Under the pieces are notes generated by a model. The model made no database searches. It saw only the letters and a program-made list of their open reading frames with translations, and was not told where the DNA came from. A program made the position numbers and the translations under genes. Below are positions 21,794 to 32,273 of a stretch of DNA of 64,000 nucleotides, piece by piece. Within the stretch, counting starts at the first letter, position 1. Every line of letters starts with the position of its first letter. Location of the stretch: positions 6,566,001 through 6,630,000 of the forward strand of contig CM060990.1 of assembly GCA_030765065.1 (NCBI GenBank), given 5' to 3'. Source of the stretch: Deroplatys truncata. Taxonomy: Eukaryota > Arthropoda > Insecta > Mantodea > Mantidae.

Positions 21794-23096
21794 AAGGGTA
21801 GTTAAATTATATTCGAACCGATTTGCGGCCTCTCTCTCCTTCGCTACTCTCATGCCAGCTGCCGGGACTTCGGACTGGCAATGCTCACTCGAAAGTGCGC
21901 CGGCACCAACTCTCATTGGTATTGCTACGTCAGGTGCAGTCATTCAGTGTGCCTCTGTCGTGCAGTAAACATGGTGCGTCACTTATCTGTGGAAGAATGC
22001 GTGTTATTTGTAAAGTTTACATCAAGCATGAATCTGCTCGCCGTGTGCACAGGGAGTTAGTTGAAAAGTTTCCGAACTCTGTACCACCTGCAAGGTCAAT
22101 CGTACATGCGATCGCAAATACATTTGAAGCTTCGGGTTCGGTGTTGGGCAAGAAACATTCTAGGAAGAGGTCACTGTTAACTGAAAATAAACTGGATGAT
22201 ATTGGTGCCGCTTTGGAGCATTCGCCTCAAAAATCGCTGAAAAACTAGTGCAGCAAACAGGTGTAGCTCAATCTTCTGCAAAAAATGCTACACGTCTGTT
22301 GAAATTGAAGCCCTATCGCTACACACAAGTGCAAGCGTTAAAGCCAAATGATCCCACTAAACACGTGAATTATTGTAACTGGTTTTTCCAATCCATAGAA
22401 AGGGGTTTCATTGACCCACGGCATTTGTTTTTCACTGACGAATCTTGGTTTCATCTAAGTGGACGTGTGAATATTCACAACAGTCGATACTGGGCTTCAG
22501 AAAAACCTGTGCTACTGGGTGAAACACCTCATTATGATTGGAAAATTGGAGTGTGGTGTGCGATAAGTGCTAGAAGAATAATAGGACCCATATTCTTTGA
22601 TGAAACAATAAATGCAGAGCGATATCAGAGGCTAATTCTGAGGCCATTTTGTAATCGCTTGACTGAAGAAGAGAAATCGTATGGTTGGTTCCAGCAAGAT
22701 TCTGCAACAGCACATACAGCTGCCGAATCATTACATGCAATAAGAGAGGTGTTTGATGACAGAATAATTAGTGTTGATTTGTGGCCCCCTCGTCTCCTGA
22801 CCTAATGAGTTGTGATTTTTATTTATGGGGTTCTTTAAAAGACAAAGTGTATCGTTCCAATCCTTGCACACTACAGGAACTTAGAGAAAACATTGTGCAA
22901 GAAATCATAAGAATTCCTGCTGCTGAGCTTTGGGGAGTGAGCGAGAATATTTACACGAGATATGCTGCCTGTTTGAGGGCTGAAGATCAACATTTCCAGC
23001 ATCTATTATAAGGTAAGGATTTTAGTCGCCCCTGCCGGCTGTCTCGCGCAGTAAAGAGAGGCTGCCAGTGGGTTCGAATATAATTTAACTGCCCTT
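21794..23096 (+). mobile_element. Full-length mariner-type element, 1.3 kb
   Basis: The left end aagggtagttaaattata and the right end (reverse complement aagggcagttaaattata) are near-identical inverted repeats of about 28 bp. TA flanks both sides (21792-21793, 23097-23098). The transposase starts at 21971 (MVRHLSVEECVLFVKF). After a frameshift it runs on through KHESARRVHRELVEKFPNSVPP, the linker LKLKPYRYTQVQALKPND, the first Asp in FFTDESWFHLSG, VWCAISARRIIGPIFF, the second Asp in WFQQDSATAHTA, and (after a lost base near 22790) SPDLMSCDFYLWGSLKDKVY with the third. It ends ...QHFQHLL-stop at 23011. It has at least three frame breaks but full structure, and it inserted into the DUF7869-like relic. 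Confidence 0.92.
21971..23011 (+). pseudogene. Mariner transposase, frameshifted
   Basis: The ancestral protein is roughly 340 residues: two helix-turn-helix motifs, then a DDE/D domain. Three frames are needed to read it: 21971-22020, then 22010-22245, then 22248-22795 and 22785-23011. The breaks are near 22015, at the TAG near 22246 and at a one-base loss near 22790. Counting from the QQD aspartate, the next conserved aspartate in the LMSCD position lies 38 residues on, more than the 34 of classical mariner. This suggests one of the longer-spaced Tc1/mariner groups. Similar pieces lie at 5175-5560 and 6447-6923. Confidence 0.82.
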
Positions 23097-23410
23097 TATG
23101 TTTACAGTGTTTCTTTTACTCAGTGCAGTTCTCACAAACATTTCACTAACATTTGAAGTTGCTCTGAAAAAGATTATACAAATCTGTATCCTGTTGTTAT
23201 TTTGATCAAATGGTAGTGGAATGTGTTCTGTCTTCTCGATTTTCCTAACACACCAGTAGATTTTGAACATTTTTTGCTTGCACATCAACAAGTGATGTGA
23301 TGTACATATGCTGTTTATCAATATTTGATAGTTTCTAGAATGATAAGAATATCTTCTGTAGAATTTCTTCGCCAAAGGTGCTTGTGCACTTCCTAGGGCC
23401 ACCAGAGCAG

Positions 23411-25300
23411 TCTAATGGTTTTAAGCATCTGCCTGGTTTTAGAACATTTTCCCCATTTTTATAAGGTTGGCCACTTTACTTGTTTTTTTTTTATTTTGTT
23501 TTGTTTATTCTTTTTCTTTTCACTTAGTCCAGCAATTTTTCTTCTGGCTGTTTTTACAGTATCATTATCTGCATTAATATCAGGAACCTTCATATGTCTT
23601 TCAGTTTGACATCCACTTTTGTAAGTGTTATTGCATCAACTCCTTCCTGCCACAGGGATACTAAGTTTTCCTTTTTTTCTTCCTAAATTCTGAACTTTGT
23701 TGTCATCAATTGTTGTGCTGCCACAAGAGGATAGAAGACATTAAAGTTCTGCCATCAGTAAATACCATCATTGGTTTTGTTCATGTTAGAACTTTGTTGT
23801 GATTTATCTGCTATGCTAAACAAATCTCTTCATAGTAACAATAGTAGGCCTAACAACAGCATGCGAACAACTACCATTTTGGACAATACTGATATTGTGA
23901 TGGTTACAATCGCCTTGACTAAGGCTTTAAGCTCTATTAATGTTTTCTTCTGCTCTGCATTAAGCTTAAATTCAGTATCACTTTCAACCACTCCTTTGCT
24001 CTCCATGGGTACCAGAACTGCGATAGGCGGCTCCAGAAAAACATAACTTAAAATTTTGCTATACCATAACCTATATAGCCTGCACAACCTTCATAATTCT
24101 GTTAATTAAGAACAGTGATGTACCTGGCAAATTCCATGCAGCCATAATCTTTTCTGCTGTGCTGAAGTATATTATAATATAATTAAACTCCACTCACAAC
24201 AAAATGTAACTCAAATAGAGGAGAAACATCCACCACAATACTGCAGAATGCTTGAAAACAAAGTGTTGGTAATTGTTGCTATAGTATAAATGGCAGCAAG
24301 AATAACCAAATTCCCAGCAAAATAATGTTAAAGCCAGTAATTCAGTTAGAGTGAAAGTAACATAAATAAGATATACGCTGGTAAGCCTGTAAAACTTAGT
24401 CGTAAGAAAAAAGAACAGCAGCATAACTTAGCATTACGATAACTTGGCATTAACATTTTCTGGAAGTGAGATAAGCTATAGGCTTATTTTGAAAGATATT
24501 TCGGCAGTGAGTGTATTTAATTTTAAATAATAAAAACATAAGTTATGCTATTTTGGCAATTTTTGTAGATATGCTATTCTGGTTGTAAACCAGCAATTGT
24601 GTCCCATTAATAGGGGCACTCAACTTTTACTCAGATTTACTATATTAGAGGTTTACCATATTTTCAGCTAATAATATGTATTATTTCTTGGTTTAAAGGT
24701 TTTTGTATAATGAGAAACTGTGGTCAACATAATGTGAAATAAGGGCACTCCATACCCAAGTGCTGTACAGGTTGTGGGCTTACTGTTTATACATTTCTTC
24801 TACTTAGGGTTTGAAGAGTAATGCTCAATTCCTGCCATGGAATGCACCAGGATTCAAGTCTGCCCAAGGGGATGCAGATTTTTCAGCCCTTGTTTATAAT
24901 CGGTGCCCATTGAGTATCATGGGAAATGCGAGGAACTATGATAGGTAGTGATCTGTAGATCCAGTAAACTGACATTCTGGGTGAGGGAATGTAATGCTGA
25001 CCACATTCTTTCTGCCATTTCTGTTGTATAATTGAACATATTGGGTCAAGGTGGCTATGGCCTGTCCAGGCTGTTGTCTCACAGATTTTTAATAAGTTGT
25101 TCACTAATCTTCACTCAATATATGGCACATGTTTCATTTTTGTCCCTGCACACAGGTCACTTCCATCAGTTTCTAATTGCTTATTTCCAGGAAACTTGTT
25201 TATCAAATGAATTGAGTTGCAAATGCATTGTGATTACAAACTTTCTTTTATTAACTACCCAGAAATATAGTTCAGCTTTATTTCCTTAAGTGCTTAAAGC
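23411..25300. other. GBE intron sequence, largely unrecognised
   Basis: The first few hundred bases may still belong to the DUF7869-like relic. Open frames on both strands at 23771-24087 overlap each other and have no motif that I know. No terminal repeats were found. Confidence 0.4.
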
Positions 25301-25302
25301 AA

Positions 25303-25345
25303 TTAAAGAGCGTCCATAAATAAAACTCAATTTATTGACATTAAA
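25303..25345 (+). mobile_element. SINE tail fragment
   Basis: The words ttaaagagcgtccataaat and aaaactcaattta are the conserved 3' end of the SINE family seen complete at 59014-59320. Only about 40 bp is present, with no clear target duplication. It is either an extreme 5' truncation or debris linked to the inverted copy at 25431. Confidence 0.6.
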
Positions 25346-25430
25346 CATAATATGAAATATCATATGTATATCTTCCATTTCCCAAGGAGCCTGATTATTT
25401 TGGCAAGCTTAGTTTTTGCAGAAGCCGAGA

Positions 25431-25681
25431 AATTAAATTGAGCTTTATTTATGGATGCTCTTTAATTGCTGTGGTCCTTAGCGTCCCATTCTATACTGGG
25501 TGTGAAAGACCGCTAATTTTGCTCAGAGGCCTCTTTATCAGGCTGAGGTTCTTTTACGTGCCATAGATCTATGACATGGGACCACCGACTTTACTTCCCT
25601 TCCGAAGGAAGCCATGCTAAGGATGTTTATGCCCGAAAAAATCCATCGCCCTCCACTGGGTTTGAACCCATGACCTCGGAA
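25431..25681 (-). mobile_element. tRNA-derived SINE, copy 3
   Basis: A minus-strand copy with tail (ttgagctttatttatgg), body (gcgtcccattctatactggg, ggaagccatgctaagg) and a truncated head that keeps the B box in reverse complement (gggtttgaaccc). The flanks cagaagccgaga (25419-25430) and cagaagctgaga (25682-25693) form a 12-bp target duplication with one difference. The head is cut just upstream of the B box. Confidence 0.83.
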
Positions 25682-26749
25682 CAGAAGCTGAGAGAGAGGG
25701 TATTTGTATCTGAGTTACATAGGATCATAATATCTTATTTATAACTTAAGACCTTAAAAGCAACTGGCCTCAGGACTAAAGAAGTAATTCATTTGAAGCA
25801 GGAGTTGTCACAGATGTATGATCATTGGAGTTGAACTTCAGCCATCTAGAGTTAGGCCCCATTCACAGTGAAAGTTAGCCATAAGAATAATGTAAACTTT
25901 AAAGCTAGATGCTAGTATTGTAATGGAACCATTCACAATGAATCACGTAAACATAAACATAGAATTAGATGTAAACTTAGAAGCTTCCAAGGTCTAAGCT
26001 TTTAAGTTGTTTACGTCAAACACAAGAAACTAGCCAATCAAGAATGATCCTCAACACATGACTACTTTGCCATTTCACATTAGATTTCCTGTCGCCATGC
26101 ATTGACTCGATAACTGCCTTTATTTTTGTCAAGATCATAGGCCAGGAATCGCTGTGATATCTATAAACATCACAGCAAAACAAATTGTGATGGTAGATGG
26201 TGATCTTTTTTGTTAGTTTCCTTTAAAGGAGTAGCTAGAATTTGTTTATTTTAATGCATAAACCCCATTGCTGCTCTGTTCAGAGTTTACAGAATGGCAT
26301 CGATGGATGAAAGATTGCCTTATATCAAGCATATCTTTGCTTATATGAAAAGAGAAACAAGTCATATAAAGATGCAGGTTTAAAAGCAAATTTGTGGTCA
26401 TCAATCTCAAAAGAACTGAACTGCGGAAGTAAGTAAAATTGTTATGGTTTATGTTATTGCACTTAGCCTGTATGTACTTAACCTATTTTGTAGTATACTT
26501 TTAATACAATTCTTTTTAGTAAATATATATATATATATAATTTGGAGCTGTACATAATTATATATTCTGAAATTACCAATATAGCTTTTGGCGCCAATTA
26601 TGCATATCGTGGATTTAGAAAATACTTCCAACATATAATTCATTTTTATTTTGTAAGAGAATTTTGCATTTTGTTATAGTTCATGTATGTCAGGCAAGAA
26701 TGAAGGTTCTTAGAAAAAGATATTGCAAAGAGAAAAAAAGCATATCTAA

Positions 26750-26995
26750 TGCCCGCAGCGGGCCAATCAGCAGAGAGCGTCCACACTATAAAGAGAGCGG
26801 CACTAACGGCCAACGCATCAGACGCTGCGATACTTTCACCGAGAAGACTTCATCTGCGCCACTGAAGATGTCCACCGCAGTTGTGGACGAAACGTCTGGG
26901 AAATCTTTCTTCAGCAGACCACGGCATAACAGCCCAGAAAATTATATTAGTTATAATTGTGACACCGGCCGTGAAAGCCTACATTCTTACATTAA
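26750..26995 (+). mobile_element. Penelope-type pLTR fragment inserted in MADF exon
   Basis: This G+C-richer block interrupts the MADF coding sequence after ...KEKKSI. It holds promoter-like words (ggccaatcagc at 26761, cactataaagag at 26793) and then a hammerhead core at 26856-26900. That layout (CCAAT, TATA, hammerhead) is what Penelope pLTRs and related hammerhead-bearing retroelements show. I see no coding sequence and no clean target duplication, so the ends are approximate. Confidence 0.6.
26856..26902 (+). ncRNA. Hammerhead ribozyme motif
   Basis: In order: CCA (26859-26861), CTGAAGA (26862-26868), a strong stem II hairpin (GTCCAC...GTGGAC, 26870-26888), GAAAC (26889-26893), GTC (26894-26896) with the cleavage base C, then TGG (26897-26899), which pairs with CCA as stem I. 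All conserved core bases of a hammerhead are present. Stem III is minimal (C-G and A-U only), as in Penelope-type hammerheads that act as dimers. Its sequence is unlike the one at 20358, so it is a different family. Confidence 0.78.
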
Positions 26996-27138
26996 GCTTC
27001 TTAAATGACCACATTAAGCCAAGGCAAACAAACGTTCATTAATTTTTCTAATCAACATGTGACTGAAAATGAAAGTCAGGTATCTCATTTGGAAGAAAAT
27101 AGTAATAACCCGGAAGATGAGAGCAGCGATTTTGACAG

Positions 27139-28112
27139 GTATGTATCTTTTTAATTAGAATATTTTTATAAATCACAAGTAGGCATTTTACAGTCAAATT
27201 ATTCAGAACAATTTTATTTCACATGCTGTTACAATGTTGGAAATGTCCATGAATTAATGCAACCATAGAATGAAAATGTACAATCACATATGCAACAATT
27301 ATAAATCAGTCGTTCTGCAAACTATTATTAGAATTTTATTGTAATAAATATTTACATACAAGCATCACCATATGCACAATACTTGCTTATTTACAGCCTA
27401 CCGACATACAATGATTACAGTTTAAATATACATTTTAATGTTGTTGTTCACCAATGGCACTGGGGATTAATTGATCTGCACCATTTTCCCTCTGGCTTCC
27501 CAATATAAAGTCTGTAAGTTATCACTTTTAAGGCCTTTGCATTTGGTGAGATGTTACATTTTAATGTTTTAGTTATTATTTAGCTTATTGCTGTAAAGCA
27601 TCTGTTAATCTTCGTAGATCCATTTTCTCCAATCGGAAATAGGTTCTGCATTACTCGTCGATTAATTGATTTAAATCTAGTCTTGCATCGTCAGATATTT
27701 ATACATTTATGAAGATTATGCAATGCATTATCTTCTAACAACTCATTTATAATGCCCCATATTGCTACGTGCCTATTGTACAGTGAAATGGTAAATGTTT
27801 TATGCAGAAGTCATACATTCTTCTCCGCTAACAGGCAAGGCAACAGCCTGGCAATTACTCATTTTAGGCTTACTTTACTATTACCAAGAATGTCAATAAA
27901 TAAAACCAGAGTGTGTGTCTGTGATTTCAAAATAATTGTCCAAGCAGAGCTTGGTTGCATTGCTGCACTACCTATTAACAGTAATAAAACGAAACAATTT
28001 CATTAACCTTAAATTGAGAGAAAAATGTGTATCAAAACACAGTGATAAAGTGTGTTATGAGTCAAATCTTGGAAATGTTATTTTTAAAAATGAAATGTGT
28101 CTATCTTTTCAG
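27139..28112. other. Intron of the Harbinger MADF gene
   Basis: This A+T-rich stretch lies between a gtatgt donor and a ttttcag acceptor. Open frames here (27752-28127) show no recognisable motif. No nested repeat was recognised. Confidence 0.5.
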
Positions 28113-28366
28113 TATTTTTCATTCTGAGGTGGAGGCGATAAGTCCAGCTGAAGAGACTGAGGAGTCTGTTGCCACTGGGTTTTCTGGGAGTACATCATTG
28201 CCACAAGTTTCCCAACAAACACCATGGGGCAAGAAGAGGAAGATGCAACATCTTTCATCGATGGGCAGTCTGTTGCACACCATCTCAGAATTGTAGCAGA
28301 AGCTACGAACAGATTTACCGTGTCCTATGAAAATAAAACCACCTCTGGGCGTGGTGACTCTGCTTT

Positions 28367-28369
<3 letters not shown>

Positions 28370-28419
<50 letters not shown>

Positions 28420-28460
28420 TAATAATAATAATTAATAATAATAATAATAATTAATAATAA
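28370..28460. repeat. (TAA)n microsatellite, LINE tail
   Basis: About 90 bp of TAA repeats with occasional TTAA interruptions. It lies exactly at the 3' end (minus strand) of the LINE at 28446-32153, where it reads as an ATT-type tail. CR1-like elements commonly end in short tandem repeats rather than poly(A). Confidence 0.9.
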
Positions 28461-31400
28461 TTTTTTTTATTGCTATTGAGCTTATTACAGCAATAGACAA
28501 CGTCAAAATTAATTACAATAAATATATTGTTATACATATATATTTCAGTGTTATTACATGCTAACAAATATGCAATAAAATTACAGTGTATTACTTTAAT
28601 ACTTCCCATTACATGAATGATATAAAGTGCAAAGCTAATATAAATATAATCATACAGAAAAACAATAAATAGTCCAGGAATAAGGTACAAGGATAGATGA
28701 TATTACTTACAGTTAAGTTATAGTTTCAAAATATTCCTGTAGTGAATAGTATGGGTTCTTTAGCAATCTGTCATAAAGTTTACGTTCAAATCTATTATAT
28801 GGCAGTTGAGTTAGATCATTTGATAGTGTGTTATACAGTTTTATACCTTGTACTTCAAAACTATTATATGATTTTTGACAGTCTATAAGGAGTATCTATT
28901 TGTTTTGTATACCTTGTGTTATATTTATGGATGTCCTGTCTATAGTGATAGTCAGACGAATTCTTCTTTAGATAAATAAAAACGGTATAGATGTATAAGT
29001 TTGCTACTATCATTATTCTTAATTTAATGAATAGTGGCTTACAATGTGCCAATTTGTCTGCATCTGATACGATACGGATGATCTTCTTCTGTAGTATAAG
29101 TATATTATTAATGTGGCTACTATTACCCCAAAGTAGAATTCTGTAAGCTATAACATAATGAAAAAAGGCGTAATAAGCAGATCTTATGCACGTATGAGGT
29201 ACAGACTTTTTAAATTTTTTATAAGATATATATATAACTCTTGAGAGCCTAGCTGTGATATGATTAATATGAGGTTCCCAGGAAAGCTTATTGTCAACTA
29301 TTACACCCAGAAATTTAACTTCTTTTATATTATTTGATATTGGCAGTTATCTTAAGCTAAATAAGCTTGTTTTGTTTTCATTTAGGAAAAAACCATTAGC
29401 TGTAAACCATATATCTGCCTGCCTCAGGGTGTCCTTAGCAATTATTTTAAAATTACTAATATCATTACTGGTGCTAAAAAAGGTAGTGTCATCTTTGGGT
29501 GTATGGGTGTTTACATAAGAAGGCAAGTCATTGATCATCAGTGTAAAAAGAAGAGGCCCAAGAACGGAGCCTTGCAGTACCCCACACTTTAATTCAGTCA
29601 GTTTTGATCTCTCATTACCAACACAGACGACTTGGTAACGATTAGTTAAATAAGTCTGGAAAAGTTTTAAGGCCGTGCCACCTATACCATAAAATTTAAG
29701 TTTATTTATAAGGTGCATGCATATGGTTCACACAGTCGAAAGCCCTACTCAAATCGCAAGATTTGTGCCCTGTGCTATAATTTTTGTTTCAAAAGCTGAG
29801 AGAATTTTTTTAGCTATTGATACTATGACATCTGTTGTTATCCTGCCTTTACTGAAACCAAACTGTACTCCACTTATTATTTTGACTTCTTCCATATAAG
29901 TACAAACTTGTGTGTACATTATCTTTTCAAACACTTCCGAGATAATTGGAACTAATGTTATTGGGCGATAGTTTGATGGCCTGCTTTTATCTCCCTTTGT
30001 ATAAATGGGGACAACCCTTGAAAATTTTAATTTACTGGGAAAGCTTCCTTCAAAAAGACATTTGTTGATACTGTATGTTAGTGGATACAGTATGCATTCT
30101 ATTACTTGTTTAAAAAGACTATTAGATAAATCATAGGTGTCCACTGTATAAGATAACTTAAGCCGTTTCACAATTTTTAGTACAGTCTCCGGGATCACTT
30201 CATAAAATTCAAAGCAACCTTGTTTGTATCTCTGCTTGCAATTTTCCATAAGTTCTAGTACCGCTTCATTAAGTTTTATTATGTTTTGCCTGATGTCATC
30301 CACCGATTTTATAAAAAAATCGTTCAGTTCATTAGGGGTTAACCCGATTCATCCCTGTAGTCTCTTTTTGCTATTGTATTAATCAAATTCCAAGCCTTTT
30401 TACATTTATTATTAGGAGATTCGATGCTATGTACATTGTACTGCTTCTTTGTTTGATTTATGGCTTCTTTGTATTCTTTTCTAGTCTTCAGGTAGGAAGA
30501 CTTAAACCTAACTGACCCATTGCTCCTGTACAAATCTAAATACATAATGACTTTTTGTTTCATGCATGCAAATTGAGGTGTATACCAATTATTCCTATCT
30601 TTATTAAATACCTTTTTTCCATTACTAATATTTTTAATTCTGTATTTTCTTTGGAGAATGCACATTTCAAAGGTATTTAAAAAAATGGTAAAAAATCTTT
30701 CAAATACTTCATTTGCAGAAAATAGGTTGCAGAGATGCGAGTTACATAGTATATCATACCATTCAATTTCATTTAACATTTTCCTAAAATAAGAAATTTT
30801 GTCCTTGGTTACAGAACTAGTAATGAAATTCTTAGACTTAATTTGTTTAACGTTAGTAGTCTTTATTTTTCTTATTTTAAGCCAGACAGAGTCATGGTCT
30901 GAAAAAGGGAAGACTTTAGTGTCACATGCTACAGAAGCTTGTTTAATATTTGTAAATATATTGTCCAAGCATGCTGTCACTTTGATGGGCTTGTAATTTG
31001 TAATTCTAAAATTGAACTGCAGGAGTATGTTTTGAAATTTGATTACAGTTTGTTATTTTGTCTTATGTTAAAGTGTGAGTTGATATCCCCTCCAACTACT
31101 ATTCTAAAAGATTTCCATTTAGACCCAGCAAAAATATTCAGCAAATCCTCAAGCTTTTCGAGAAAAACCCCAGGATCGCCTTTTGGGGATCTATATAATG
31201 AGACAGTTATTTTAAATTCATGCAGAATTACTCCGGTTGCTTTGAAATCTTGTTCAGAGCACCAAGTACTAAGGTTTATCTGTTTACAGCATTCTACCAA
31301 ATTTTCCCTTATGTATGTTGCAATACTATCGTGAATATGAAGTTCTCTACTGTAACTACTTGCTAATCAGTAATCCTCAAGATTCTTATATATTAATTCA

Positions 31401-32153
31401 TTGGCTTGACACCAATGCTCACTCATGCATATAACATCATAATTATTTTCCATTGCAAGTTCATTAACAAGTAGTGATTTGTTTCCTATGCCCTGAATGT
31501 TAATATAGCCTATTTTAAAATCACTTGTGCAACTTGGTTTACAGTGTCCGAAATTATTTTATTACTCTTGAGTTCATTTTGAGTTAAATTTGATTTTTCT
31601 GATCTAAAAAAAAGAACAGTCATTAGTCTACTATCTAAACTTTTCACTGTTGGATCACCATTTACCTCAGCTCCAACTTGGTCCACTGCCACAGGGTGGC
31701 TAGATTCTTCACTGCATCTAAAGGGCAGAGGGATACTCTGCATTGGCTTTTTCTTCTTTATTAGTTCTATCAACTTATTCACAAGCTGTACCTTACCTTT
31801 TTTGTTTAGGTGTAGACCATGTCGTGTATGTAAGTTGAGTTTAAAGTACTAACATCTACTGCACTCACATTTTTAAATTTATTCACAACCTTCTTTACCA
31901 TTTTATTACATTGTTTCACTGCCTTATTTACACATGAGTAAGTATCCAGGTCATACCTGTTTGGTACGTTTACCAGTGTCACATTTGTATGATTTAGGTG
32001 TGGTAGAACCTTTAACAGGATTTTTTTCAAATTCATTGCATTGTTACATGCTACATCATTGGTTCCACCCATTATTATCACATGATCATTTGAGGTTAGA
32101 TTAGACGTGCATGCTTCAAGATTCACTACATCATTGATTGGGGCACCAGGTTC
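28446..32153 (-). mobile_element. CR1-like LINE, 3.7 kb, frames broken
   Basis: In minus-strand order: 32150-31806 gives an SGNH/esterase-like segment (EPGAPINDV, VIIMGGTNDVA). 31500-31040 gives the APE endonuclease (INIQGIGNK, DVICMSEHWC, SLYRSPKGD, VVGGDINSHF). 30980-30339 is a linker with SDHDSVWLKI. 30303-29749 is the reverse-transcriptase start (FSRVVPIYTKGDKSRPSNYRPI, ISGVQFGFSKG). 29718-29347 gives LQGSVLGPLLFTLMINDLP and PKDDTTFF, where the catalytic YADD is replaced by PKDD. The end is RLLKNPYYSLQEYF near 28730, followed by the TAA/ATT tail. An esterase-like N-terminal part points to the CR1 group. The 5' end is truncated, and it is inserted in the third exon of the MADF gene. Confidence 0.8.
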
Positions 32154-32273
32154 CAGAGAACATTAAAGATGCTGCCAAAATAGAAATTATGAAAGTGGTA
32201 ATGGAGGCAAAAAAGAAAATAAGAAATTCCAGAAATTTATTAAAAATGTCTTGGAAATAAGTATTTGCATTTA

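Larger units (their letters stand above)
20535..23410 (-). mobile_element. DUF7869-like transposon protein relic, split by a mariner
   Basis: Read on the minus strand in broken frames, the text goes from 23400 to 23100 (KFYRRYSYHSRNYQILINSI, ICIIFFRATSNVSEMFVRTALSKR). It then jumps the mariner at 21794-23096 and continues 21790-21400 (HEDDVKHKAPNMRL, then FPRVPSHYCRKDSRKEYLSNEL, then SRKKDIRATCYIYENM and HEVHLKNKGLARK). 21310-21060 gives MYNFIVMDFTSNQVHSYYWHEG, then LMSGTCSRQNRNVNIAALLM, which has the D/T-C-x-GQNRN box. 20900-20540 keeps the tail. This order matches a widespread insect transposon-encoded protein that I associate with the DUF7869 domain. The superfamily name is from memory. 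Ends undefined. Confidence 0.6.
26294..32260 (+). pseudogene. Harbinger accessory gene, MADF-domain protein, broken
   Basis: PIF/Harbinger elements encode a second protein that binds DNA and brings the nuclease to the ends. Exon 1 (ATG 26294 to 26428, donor gtaagt) contains, after one frameshift, the MADF core YEKRNKSYKDAGLKANLWSS and ISKELNC. Exon 2 (from 26680, acceptor gttatag) continues QARMKVLRKRYCKEKK, is interrupted near 26748 by a foreign fragment, and resumes with an acidic stretch (SQVSHLEENSNNPEDESSDF) to donor gtatgt at 27139. Exon 3 (from 28113, acceptor ttttcag) is cut at 28369 by a LINE and ends at 32154-32260 with PENIKDAAKIEIMKVVMEAK, similar to a BESS motif. The splice phase between exons 1 and 2 fits. 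Confidence 0.7.

Noticed and set aside
23771..24087. Overlapping open frames on both strands of about 85-91 codons
   Set aside because: They overlap each other antisense and show no recognisable motif or splice context.
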